A stretch of DNA of 7,527 nucleotides, from contig CAZMOK010000102.1 of NCBI GenBank assembly GCA_964567785.1, forward strand, positions 1-7,527. Direction: 5' to 3'. This document shows positions 1-6,524 of the stretch, piece by piece. Both the position numbers and the translations under genes were made by a program. Within the stretch, counting starts at the first letter, position 1; each line of letters opens with the position of its first letter. Below the pieces are notes generated by a model. The model was not told where the DNA came from and did not search any database. It saw only the letters and a list, made by a program, of their open reading frames with translations. Source of the stretch: CAZMOK01 sp964567785. Lineage in GTDB: Bacteria > Bacteroidota > Bacteroidia > Bacteroidales > JAGOPY01.

Positions 1-2
1 AA

Positions 3-119
3 GATATGTCAGATAATGTTCCCCCATGTATTTACTTAAGGGATGAACAATACCAATGGCTACATCTTACAGCACAGGCTTTACAACTCAAGGCCATTTT
101 CCAGATCCTAACACGTTAA
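3..119 (+). CDS. Possible 3' end of a gene cut by the window edge
   Basis: Frame 3 is open from the window edge to a TAA at 117-119 and would give 38 residues ending in LQLKAIFQILTR. Composition is protein-like (mixed hydrophobic and Gln/Leu-rich), and it would converge on the lipoprotein gene with only 9 bases between the two stop codons, a common arrangement. I recognise no family. An open frame of this length is not rare by chance in sequence of this base composition, so this is only a candidate. The minus strand of the same stretch has stops in all frames. Confidence 0.22.
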   Translation, partial: DMSDNVPPCIYLRDEQYQWLHLTAQALQLKAIFQILTR

Positions 120-128
120 ATGAACCTT

Positions 129-536
129 TCAGTCCATGGTATACTTACGGTTGAATATCACTACAGTATTGTCATGGTAATAGCCGGTATCCCAAATATG
201 TTCACATTTATTCCATATACAAAAAGTAGTATTATCCAATAATTTAAAATAGCTATTCTGTGCATGGCACCATGTCAATGTCCGTAAACTCTCTGCTTCG
301 TAAACAGTACTTAACTCTTCAACCGTGCAAGTACTTTCACAGTCTATTTCGAACGTACCTGATAAGGTTTCGAAAAAACCTCCATCAGTATTAAAAGAGT
401 AGGGAAGTGTATGCCATGTTGTATCAAAAATAGCCTTTAAGTCGTAGCATCCCGTTAGTTCATTGCATTCAGGATCTTTCTTGCAGCCCAATACACTGAT
501 CAGGAGCACCACTAAAATTGTTAATGAAGCTTTCAT
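129..536 (-). CDS. Small cysteine-rich lipoprotein of unknown function
   Basis: This encodes 135 residues. The N-terminus is a lipoprotein signal peptide: MK, a hydrophobic stretch at 5-16, and the lipobox V-L-G-C with the lipidated Cys at 18. The mature protein would therefore be membrane-anchored. It begins CKKDPE; a charged stretch right after the Cys resembles the surface-export signals known for Bacteroidota lipoproteins, but the match is only partial. Apart from the lipid Cys there are seven cysteines (24, 30, 66, 70, 90, 106, 111), and aromatic residues are frequent (for example HIWDTGYYHD). I recognise no domain. Its size and composition suggest a small extracytoplasmic beta-rich domain that may hold disulfides; that is inference. 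There is no Shine-Dalgarno before the ATG, as is usual in this phylum. A separate promoter candidate lies just upstream, so it is probably transcribed alone. Confidence 0.85.
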   Translation of the reverse strand: MKASLTILVVLLISVLGCKKDPECNELTGCYDLKAIFDTTWHTLPYSFNTDGGFFETLSGTFEIDCESTCTVEELSTVYEAESLRTLTWCHAQNSYFKLLDNTTFCIWNKCEHIWDTGYYHDNTVVIFNRKYTMD

Positions 537-554
537 TCTTTGGTTTGGTTACCC

Positions 555-585
555 TAAAGTTACGAAAAATGGAACCCTGAAACAA
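555..585 (-). promoter_or_regulatory. Candidate Bacteroidota-type promoter for the lipoprotein gene
   Basis: On the minus strand TTG (583-585) is followed after 20 bases by TAACTTTA (555-562). This is close to the Bacteroidota consensus of a TTTG-like -33 box, 19-21 bases, then TAnnTTTG; the last base of the -7 box differs. It would start transcription roughly 10 bases before the ATG at 536. The match is by eye only, and such short motifs arise by chance. Confidence 0.35.
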
Positions 586-600
586 GGAATTGCAGGTGCT

Positions 601-630
601 TTCACCCCTTCAGTATAGTGAAGGGATGAA
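601..630 (-). terminator. Strong stem-loop downstream of the beta-helix gene
   Basis: Positions 601-612 and 619-630 form a 12-bp stem around a 6-base loop. On the minus strand the only non-Watson-Crick pair is a G-T wobble; on the plus strand the same position is a C-A mismatch, so the structure favours minus-strand RNA. It begins about 50 bases after the beta-helix stop codon and precedes the lipoprotein promoter candidate, which suits a transcript end or a 3'-stabilising hairpin. No run of T follows the stem, so a classical intrinsic terminator is not shown. Confidence 0.5.
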
Positions 631-682
631 GGAGTTGATAAAACATGCAGCCCTTTTTGCTGATCGGGTGAAAACAATAAGC

Positions 683-3600
683 CTACAGGGAAATGATCAT
701 TACCTTTTCAGACCCGAAAACCTTACCATCCGACATGAAAATCAGTTGATAGATGCCCTGCTTCAGGGAGTTGATATCAACTATACTAATCTCATTCCCT
801 TTTGGGATGGACAATGCCAGAACCCTGATCCCTATAGAATTGATAATAAATATTTCCCGCTCCGTATCTATCCTATTACATTTTATGGTTATTTGTCCAC
901 ATGTCGGATTGGGATAGATTCTTATATCCTGTGCGCCGTAGTTGGAAAATGAAATGATTTGCGGAACATTCACCGGCGCCCCGTATTCATAAGGCCCCAT
1001 ATCAATGGTATTGACTCCATCTCCATCCCCATCCCAGATACGGGTATTTCCGATTATATCATTATACGGAAGGTTCAGCCCTAAAGTATCAGGCGTGCCT
1101 GTATCAATGCATGGCGAGCCGTCTTCAAGGGAATAGGGATGATCGCCTGAGTGGAAAAAGAGTGGGTCCTGAACAATATTGCCCGGACTCCAGACCACGT
1201 TAACAGGTCCGCTTAACAATAGGCCATCCTCTCCATCCTGTATATTGGAGTGATCCACCAAAAAAGTATGGTTGTCATTTGGCTTCAGGGTCACCTGGAT
1301 CTGCGCAGGTCCGGTATTGCCCCAGAAAATGCTGTTCACCAATTTAATTCCCGTCCGGTAGCCCAACAAACCAATATTTGAATTATTGGCAAAGGTCACA
1401 TTGTAAAGTTCAGCATCAGGGTAGCTATCTACATTGTAACTGTTGTCGATTGCCACACCACCCCATTGCACAGAGGCAATATTATCAGTGAACAGGGAAT
1501 TTCTGATTTCTGTTGCAGTGTTTCTGATATAAAAACCTGCACCCTGTGCAGCAGTGTTGGAATCTACCAATGTGTTGACGACAGTCAGCTTTGAACAACG
1601 GGAGGTATACATTCCACCGCCAATGGATTCAGCACTGTTTGCTCTGAACCTTGAATTCTGAATGTGAATTTTTATAGTAGAGTCGGTATCGTGCATGACA
1701 AAGGCCCCTCCTTTGATTGCACTGTTATAATTGAATTCAACGTTATCGAATTCAAGGTCGGAATAGGTGAATATTCCACCCGCAACATCAGCGGAATTGG
1801 ACTCAATTATTGAATTTTCGAATGTTCCTTTGGAATACGTGTTAAAGTCTATGCCGCCTCCTGTTTCTGCGGTATTATTTCTGACTGTGGAATTTAGAAC
1901 GGTTAGCCTGCCATAAGGCCCAAAGTATATTCCTCCACCGTAATCATCTGTAGTGCACTCTTCAATGATAACATTATCAAGCGTGACTTCTGTTTCATAA
2001 CAATATATCCCGCCTCCGGATCCGAATCCTGAGTTTCCATTCCTGATTGTCATGTTTCTGATAAAAGGGATCGAATCCTTGTACAAGCTTATTACCCTGC
2101 TTTCATTCTCAGCATCCAGAATTGTAAGGTTACGATCATCCCCTGACATGCTGCTGAAATTCACCATATATACGGGCAATATTTCCCCGGTCGCAGAAGG
2201 ACTGTAAACCCCGTTTGCAAGATGTATCGTATTCAAGTGGTTGCTATCCACTTTGAGTTTCAAATAGGCATTGTGGATCGTTTTTAACGGGTCGCCGGGC
2301 GTCAATCCTGAATTACTGTTACTGCCTTCAGGGTCGACATAAATATCGGCATCAATTTGTTCAACCTTGCCGGCCAGTATGTCGAAAGTGAAACGATCTC
2401 TTTCGGAAGCATGGAATTCAGTGGGTTCAATAACCGAAAAGGTGTCAACAATAACATTTGTCATAGAATTATTATCATAAAGATCGTTGCCAATTTTGGC
2501 GATATTAAGGAAAATGCTGCAACGGTCAATGCTATCGAATTTCGTGTCAGGGGAGGGGTTAAAAATCCCACCTCCTTGTAAGTCAGCATAATTGCCTGAG
2601 ATCACAGTTGATCTAATTTCCTGCGTGGATCCATCCTGACAGAATATGCCTCCTCCTTGCAGATCAGCATAGTTGCCCGAAATTTGAGTGTTTCCTATAA
2701 CCAATATGGAATTATCACCACAGTAAACCCCTCCTCCTTGCCACATCCCATGGTTACCTGTTATATAGACTGAGTCAAGATCAGCATGACTGTTTTCCTC
2801 CAAATAGATCCCGGCACCATCTTCGGCTTCATTGCCTGAAACCTCAGTGTTAAGCAAGAAGGTAGAATCTCCGCCGAAAATGCCTCCCCCCGATCCGCTG
2901 CCCGTATTATCCAAGACTGAGGAATTTGATAATTCAAGAGTGCCTTTGTTATAAATTCCCGCTCCATTCACTGCCGAATTTCCCTCAACCATTGCCTGGT
3001 CAATAAACGGGTTTGAACCTGTCCCGAGTACAGATATCCCTCCACCATTGCCCGTTGAGGCATTGCCTGAAACAGTGAGAAACTCAAGAACCGGTGATGA
3101 ATTTGATATTAATAGGCCGGCTCCGCTGCTATGAGACCCTCCCGTAATCGTAAGGCCCGAAATGGTGTTCTTTTCATTACCAAAGAGATTTATAACCCGT
3201 GAAAGGCTATCAGCATTCAGAATAACAAGGCTGTCGGCGGCCCCGCAAATATCAATGTGATCTATCAGGTTAACAGGAAAAAAATCCTGATTTGTCCCTG
3301 GACTGTAAATCCCTTCAAGAAGATGGATATTTCGTTGTGAAGAATCATTCGGAAGTATAATTGTTAAAGCATGATATATTGTTTTTAGCGGATCATCCGA
3401 TGTGAGGCCGGAGTTTTCATTTGATCCCGAAGGGGATACATACAGATCCTCTTCAACCTGGCTGAATTTGCTGTTTAAAATATCGAAGGAAAACAAACCC
3501 GGGTTGTGCACATGAAACTCCGTAGGGGTTAATACGGTAAAGGTATCTAAAACAATAGGTGTAGTGCTTTCCCACCCTTCCTCCTCCCACAGGTCGTTCC

Positions 3601-4345
3601 CGACACCTGCAGAATTCAGAAAGATATTGCACCGGTTCACACTATCTAACTGGGGGTCTCCATAATTAGCAAACCCACCGCCAAAAACCGCGTTATTGTT
3701 CGTAATGGTAACCCCTTCAAAGACCGGGTTCGAAAAGTTTGCCACCCCGCCACCATATTTGGCATCATTGTCGGTGATCTGCACATCCACCAGTTTACAT
3801 GGATTGCTGGCATAGGATGAATTTATACACATACCACCTCCCCTGTTGCCGGCTGAATTTCCCTTGATACTACAATGACGGAACTGTGGCCTGCCGTATG
3901 CAAAGTATGCCCCACCACCGTCAGATGCATAGTTTTCGACTATCCTGAGATGATCAAAAACAGGGTCAGAATAAGAGCCGATTAAAATTCCTCCTCCCCG
4001 GTAGGCTTGACCATTGGCAATCGTAAATCCACTGATCAGGGTAGTTGAATCCACACCCCAACCTATACTTATAACAGATCCATCATGCCCGCCGTCAATA
4101 ATGGTTGAAGAAATATGGGAAGTATCACCAGAGACCAGAAATTGAGATGCGAAAGTTATATTCTTTCCCCCCAGTCCGATATTCTCAAAATAGGTGCCCG
4201 GGGACACAAGAACTGTATCCCCTTCCGAGGCAGCATCAATCCCTTCCTGGATGGTTGAATAATCGGCCGGAATGTTTATTACCTGGGCATTTAGGCCAAT
4301 ACACTGGCACAACAGGATCATGATGGTCCCGGCAATGGATTTCAT
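683..4345 (-). CDS. Secreted right-handed beta-helix protein with T9SS C-terminal sorting domain
   Basis: This encodes 1,220 residues from the ATG at 4345. An ATG at 4357 adds four residues; I chose 4345 because MKSIAGTIMILL...LNA|Q is the cleaner signal peptide (residues 1-20). A pectin-lyase-like cap follows (STIQEGIDAAS...GTYFENI, 30-56). Three arrays of beta-helix rungs come next, each rung marked by GGG or GAG (about 116-226, 408-594 and 776-965; some 21 rungs). The second and third arrays are preceded by duplicated linkers containing a DUF1565-like motif (YVSPSGSN..SGLT..DPLKTI, 302; YVDPEGSN..., 669). About 1002-1122 resembles the choice-of-anchor Q region (IVQDPLF, GSPCIDTG, DMGPYEYG). 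The last 80 residues are a T9SS type A sorting domain (IYPNP at 1143, LKQGIYQL near the end). The family is often surface-bound and may bind or process polysaccharide. I see no recognisable catalytic site, so enzymatic activity is unsupported. An apparent fusion to the reductase is an artefact of the N run. Confidence 0.93.
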   Translation of the reverse strand: MKSIAGTIMILLCQCIGLNAQVINIPADYSTIQEGIDAASEGDTVLVSPGTYFENIGLGGKNITFASQFLVSGDTSHISSTIIDGGHDGSVISIGWGVDSTTLISGFTIANGQAYRGGGILIGSYSDPVFDHLRIVENYASDGGGAYFAYGRPQFRHCSIKGNSAGNRGGGMCINSSYASNPCKLVDVQITDNDAKYGGGVANFSNPVFEGVTITNNNAVFGGGFANYGDPQLDSVNRCNIFLNSAGVGNDLWEEEGWESTTPIVLDTFTVLTPTEFHVHNPGLFSFDILNSKFSQVEEDLYVSPSGSNENSGLTSDDPLKTIYHALTIILPNDSSQRNIHLLEGIYSPGTNQDFFPVNLIDHIDICGAADSLVILNADSLSRVINLFGNEKNTISGLTITGGSHSSGAGLLISNSSPVLEFLTVSGNASTGNGGGISVLGTGSNPFIDQAMVEGNSAVNGAGIYNKGTLELSNSSVLDNTGSGSGGGIFGGDSTFLLNTEVSGNEAEDGAGIYLEENSHADLDSVYITGNHGMWQGGGVYCGDNSILVIGNTQISGNYADLQGGGIFCQDGSTQEIRSTVISGNYADLQGGGIFNPSPDTKFDSIDRCSIFLNIAKIGNDLYDNNSMTNVIVDTFSVIEPTEFHASERDRFTFDILAGKVEQIDADIYVDPEGSNSNSGLTPGDPLKTIHNAYLKLKVDSNHLNTIHLANGVYSPSATGEILPVYMVNFSSMSGDDRNLTILDAENESRVISLYKDSIPFIRNMTIRNGNSGFGSGGGIYCYETEVTLDNVIIEECTTDDYGGGIYFGPYGRLTVLNSTVRNNTAETGGGIDFNTYSKGTFENSIIESNSADVAGGIFTYSDLEFDNVEFNYNSAIKGGAFVMHDTDSTIKIHIQNSRFRANSAESIGGGMYTSRCSKLTVVNTLVDSNTAAQGAGFYIRNTATEIRNSLFTDNIASVQWGGVAIDNSYNVDSYPDAELYNVTFANNSNIGLLGYRTGIKLVNSIFWGNTGPAQIQVTLKPNDNHTFLVDHSNIQDGEDGLLLSGPVNVVWSPGNIVQDPLFFHSGDHPYSLEDGSPCIDTGTPDTLGLNLPYNDIIGNTRIWDGDGDGVNTIDMGPYEYGAPVNVPQIISFSNYGAQDIRIYPNPTCGQITIKCNRIDTEREIFIINSIGIRVLALSIPKGNEISIVDINSLKQGIYQLIFMSDGKVFGSEKVMIISL
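2036..2536 (-). repeat. Internal linker module, copy 2 of the beta-helix protein
   Basis: This codes for residues 604-770 of the beta-helix protein, starting DSIDRCSIFLN and ending MTIRNG. It matches the copy at 3140-3646 in order and spacing: RCSIFLN..GNDL, DTFSVIEPTEFH, FDIL, IYVDPEGSN, DPLKTI, IHL..G.YSP, PV, SRVI.L and the final TI.NG. Seventeen of 23 residues in the YV-P-GSN...DPLKTI core are identical. Confidence 0.8.
2561..2683 (-). repeat. Tandem beta-helix rung duplication
   Basis: The 14-residue string ISGNYADLQGGGIF occurs twice, 27 residues (81 bp) apart, encoded at 2642-2683 and 2561-2602. The DNA copies agree at 32 of 42 positions by my count, with differences mostly at synonymous sites. 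This fits a relatively recent duplication of one rung, or gene conversion, followed by selection on the protein. Confidence 0.75.
3140..3646 (-). repeat. Internal linker module, copy 1 of the beta-helix protein
   Basis: This codes for residues 234-402, starting DSVNRCNIFLN and ending LTITGG. It is homologous to the module at 2036-2536, about 367-370 residues further along the protein. Each copy closes one rung array and opens the next, so the duplicated unit is linker plus beta-helix array, about 1.1 kb. Confidence 0.8.
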
Positions 4346-4384
4346 GTTAGCAAGCATGGTGTTGTAAATATAATGAAATTGGGG

Positions 4385-4484
4385 NNNNNNNNNNNNNNNN
4401 NNNNNNNNNNNNNNNNNNNNNNNNNNNNNNNNNNNNNNNNNNNNNNNNNNNNNNNNNNNNNNNNNNNNNNNNNNNNNNNNNNNN
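4385..4484. other. Assembly gap (100 N)
   Basis: There are exactly 100 N, the usual placeholder for a scaffold gap of unknown length. It separates the first 37 codons of an aldo/keto reductase from the sequence just upstream of the beta-helix gene. A reductase of this family needs roughly 290 more codons, far more than 100 bases, so either the true gap is much longer or the join is wrong. Confidence 0.98.
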
Positions 4485-4597
4485 TCATCATCCTGAGGCC
4501 CCCAGCCGAATTCCCAGTTACCGCCACCTATTGCCCATGCCCCGAAGCCTACCCGGGTAATATCCATATCTGTGTTGCCAAGTTTTCTTTTTTCCAT
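4485..4597 (-). CDS. Aldo/keto reductase, N-terminal fragment truncated by gap
   Basis: Only the first 37 residues are present before the N run. They match the start of NAD(P)H-dependent aldo/keto reductases: a short first strand with RKLGNTDMDITRVGFG, then GAWAIGG and GWGPQDD, where the last motif normally leads into the first barrel helix. The family folds as a TIM barrel of about 310-340 residues and reduces carbonyls in the cytoplasm. The catalytic Asp-Tyr-Lys-His residues would lie in or beyond the gap, so activity and substrate cannot be judged. The start is well supported: AGAAGGA at 4604-4610 on the minus strand lies 6 bases before the ATG, the only clear Shine-Dalgarno in this window. 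The near-palindrome at 4667-4694 is 69-97 bases upstream of the start. Confidence 0.85.
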
Positions 4598-4603
4598 AAT
4601 ACA

Positions 4604-4610
4604 TCCTTCT
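4604..4610 (-). promoter_or_regulatory. Shine-Dalgarno of the aldo/keto reductase
   Basis: AGAAGGA on the minus strand lies 6 bases before the ATG at 4597. It is notable because none of the other starts in this window has such a sequence. Confidence 0.6.
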
Positions 4611-4664
4611 TTTTAGCCAAGATAATCACAATTCGGGACATACTGATTTTCAAGGAGAATAGAT

Positions 4665-4712
4665 TTTCACTCAGTGACTATAGTTACTCAGTGAGCTATT
4701 TAACATAATATT
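4665..4712 (+). repeat. 48-bp direct repeat, copy 1, with 28-bp near-palindrome
   Basis: This is identical at 46 of 48 positions to 6300-6347 in the same orientation (differences at 4671 and 4693); similarity stops abruptly on both sides. Positions 4667-4694 form an imperfect palindrome with 12 of 14 pairs matching, centred on ACTATAGT (4677-4684). The 9-mer ACTCAGTGA occurs twice inside it (4669 and 4686). It lies in the divergent intergenic region between the aldo/keto reductase (-) and the T9SS gene at 4833 (+), so an operator role is possible here. Function unknown. Confidence 0.85.
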
Positions 4713-4832
4713 ATCTCTTAAAACATGACATCTTGATGATTTTCCAAACAGTAAAGCAACTATTTCCATTCAAATGTTGTCAATTTAGATATAAGCCAAT
4801 AATACCGATATTTCAACAAAAACCAACTAATT

Positions 4833-6221
4833 ATGGCCAGAGGATCGATACTTTTCTTTGCCGGTATCCTCATTTCTATTGCCGTCATTCAAGCACAAGA
4901 CACATTATTTCCTCCACAAAACCTTCGCTATACTTTCGATTGCTTTGACGGAACTTTTGAGTGGGATGAACCTCCTACTTGTGATTATACATTGTTGGGT
5001 TATATATACTATTCCGATACGATAACCGAACCTGAATTTGTTGGTCTTAACACTTTTAAAAATTTTGAAGTTTGCCGGGTAATTGATACTGTTCACTCAG
5101 GAGTTTCTGCAATTTACCAGGTTAAAGAGAACATCGAACAGTCTGTTGTGGTCTGGAAAGATACTACTGTGAATTTCTGTAATCCACCACTTAACCCTGA
5201 AGGGACCATGATATTTCCTGCATCCCGGTACACGGTAATTTCATGGGATCCACCCATGTGTTTTTCTCCTTATGATCCGATCGTTTGGGTGGATGATACC
5301 ATTTTTGTCGGGGAAGGTGACTTTAGCGGAACGGCTTTCGGTATTACAGGTAACCAGGAGTATAGTTGTGCCCATTTGTTTCCACAGGAAAGCCTGACAA
5401 ATTATGACAGCTGTCGTATTACCGAAATATCTTTCGTGCCTGCTGATGTTTCAGCTAATTACGAGGTCTGTGCCTGGAGTGGAGAAAGCTACAATACTGT
5501 TCTGCTTCACAGCCAGCCTGTCGAAGAACCTGCTATCGGACAATGGAATACAGTTATCCTTAACGATACAGTTTATTTCGACATAACCCAGGATCTTTGG
5601 ATCGGCTATCATATCACTTCCTCTGTTGGTTTGCCGGCCGGACTTGATTCAGGCCCGGTTGTTGAAGGAGGTGACATGATCAAAGAGAGCACATTCTGGT
5701 ACTCTTTTACAACATACAATCCTTCATATGATAAAAACTTGAGTATAAAGGCAAGGATAGAAAACGACGCTGAAAGATCGGTAGCTTTCAACCTTTATGG
5801 CAAAGAAGAGCCATGGGATAATGAATTTGAAAAGATCAATGATGATCTGATATGGGATACCGATTATTACGATGGTGATAAATATCTTGAATATATTTAT
5901 GTCACTGCTGTATACCCTGATTGTGAAGTGAATTCTGATACTGTAGCGACTGACTACATTTCCGGCCTGTATGCACAATCCTTCATCGAAGCTCAATGCA
6001 CGGTTTACCCCCAACCTGCAACAGACGAAATTTCCGTTATCTCAGAATTATTGATTACATCATTAACCATACTCAGCATTCATGGTCAATTTATTATGGA
6101 AATCAATGATATTGACAAGTATGAAGCTAACATCCAGCTGACAAATATCCCTTCCGGGGTCTATTTTCTCAGACTCAATTCAATGGAAGAAGTAATATAC
6201 AAGAAGATTATCATTCAGTAG
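4833..6221 (+). CDS. Secreted Fn3-like / beta-sandwich protein with T9SS C-terminal sorting domain
   Basis: This encodes 462 residues. A signal peptide covers 1-21 (hydrophobic ILFFAGILISIAVI, cleavage at QA|QD). Residues 26-115 look like a fibronectin type III domain (PPQNLRYTFDCFDGTFEW..., LLGYIYYSD). A second Fn3-like start, PPLNPEGTMIFPASRYTVISW (118-138), is interrupted at about 158-312 by a beta-sandwich with SCRITEISFVP, NYEVCAWSG, IGQWNTVIL and QDLWIGYH. Such a domain recurs in Bacteroidota T9SS proteins. Residues 315-375 look like the second half of an Fn3 domain (FNLYG, YIYVTAVYPDCE). The last 75 residues are a T9SS sorting domain: VYPQP at 391 in place of the usual YPNP, LSIHGQ, IPSGVYFLRL, and a basic, hydrophobic end. 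It is probably exported and then anchored or released at the cell surface. No catalytic motif is visible; adhesion or ligand binding is inference. No Shine-Dalgarno precedes the ATG, only A-rich sequence. Confidence 0.92.
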   Translation: MARGSILFFAGILISIAVIQAQDTLFPPQNLRYTFDCFDGTFEWDEPPTCDYTLLGYIYYSDTITEPEFVGLNTFKNFEVCRVIDTVHSGVSAIYQVKENIEQSVVVWKDTTVNFCNPPLNPEGTMIFPASRYTVISWDPPMCFSPYDPIVWVDDTIFVGEGDFSGTAFGITGNQEYSCAHLFPQESLTNYDSCRITEISFVPADVSANYEVCAWSGESYNTVLLHSQPVEEPAIGQWNTVILNDTVYFDITQDLWIGYHITSSVGLPAGLDSGPVVEGGDMIKESTFWYSFTTYNPSYDKNLSIKARIENDAERSVAFNLYGKEEPWDNEFEKINDDLIWDTDYYDGDKYLEYIYVTAVYPDCEVNSDTVATDYISGLYAQSFIEAQCTVYPQPATDEISVISELLITSLTILSIHGQFIMEINDIDKYEANIQLTNIPSGVYFLRLNSMEEVIYKKIIIQ

Positions 6222-6524
6222 ACCGGGACTAGATTGTAATAATCACTTGATTTACTGTTAATCTATTGTCGATAAGCTACTTATTTCCGCTAATTGGGAT
6301 TTCACCCAGTGACTATAGTTACTCAGTAAGCTATTTAACATAATATTTCACCCCTCGGAGTTGGCAGTCAAATCAGTCAAGTGGTGATTACGGGAGAATA
6401 AGAGGTTAAGAAGATAAGACGAGGGGAAGATGGGAAAATCTTGAAATACTACTAAAACTTCCTGAGGCTGCTCAAATCTTAAATGTTGAAATGAAATTGA
6501 AAATGCAGAATGCCGGATCGACAA
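6222..6524. other. Convergent intergenic region, no gene seen
   Basis: This is 303 bp between two convergent stop codons. It holds the second 48-bp repeat copy (6300-6347), TTTCACCC at both edges of that copy, a short direct repeat CAGTCAA (6365 and 6374), a purine-rich plus-strand stretch (about 6391-6436), and CCCCTCG/CGAGGGG (6351-6357 and 6420-6426) as a loosely spaced inverted repeat. I see no convincing ORF, RNA gene or classical terminator for either flanking gene. Confidence 0.6.
6300..6347 (+). repeat. 48-bp direct repeat, copy 2
   Basis: This matches 4665-4712 at 46 of 48 positions, starting 1,635 bp further on, so the pair brackets the T9SS gene at 4833-6221. The differences (6306 and 6328) both change positions where copy 1 pairs in its palindrome, so this copy is less symmetric. 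It sits between convergent genes, 79 bp after the T9SS gene's stop codon, where an operator would have no obvious promoter to control. Confidence 0.85.

Noticed and set aside
590..952. 120-residue plus-strand ORF
   Set aside because: It lies mostly antisense to the T9SS sorting domain of the beta-helix gene, has no recognisable domain, and its first part overlaps the intergenic stem-loop.
2036..3646. CRISPR or other short spaced repeat array in the beta-helix gene
   Set aside because: The periodic GGG-coding words are imperfect, in frame, and explained by beta-helix rungs.
683..4597. Single 1,304-residue ORF joining an aldo/keto reductase N-terminus to the beta-helix protein
   Set aside because: The frame passes through 100 N, and the beta-helix part has its own start and signal peptide. 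It is a gap artefact.
4373..4708. 111-residue plus-strand ORF across the gap
   Set aside because: It includes the N run, is antisense to the reductase, and runs into the 48-bp repeat. No protein-like features.
5724..6014. 96-residue minus-strand ORF inside the T9SS gene
   Set aside because: It is a shadow of the well-supported plus-strand gene; Ile/Phe-rich composition comes from antisense reading.
4665..6347. Composite transposon or integron cassette with attC sites
   Set aside because: The repeats lack the paired core sites of attC, no integrase or transposase lies between or beside them, and the enclosed gene is an ordinary T9SS substrate.
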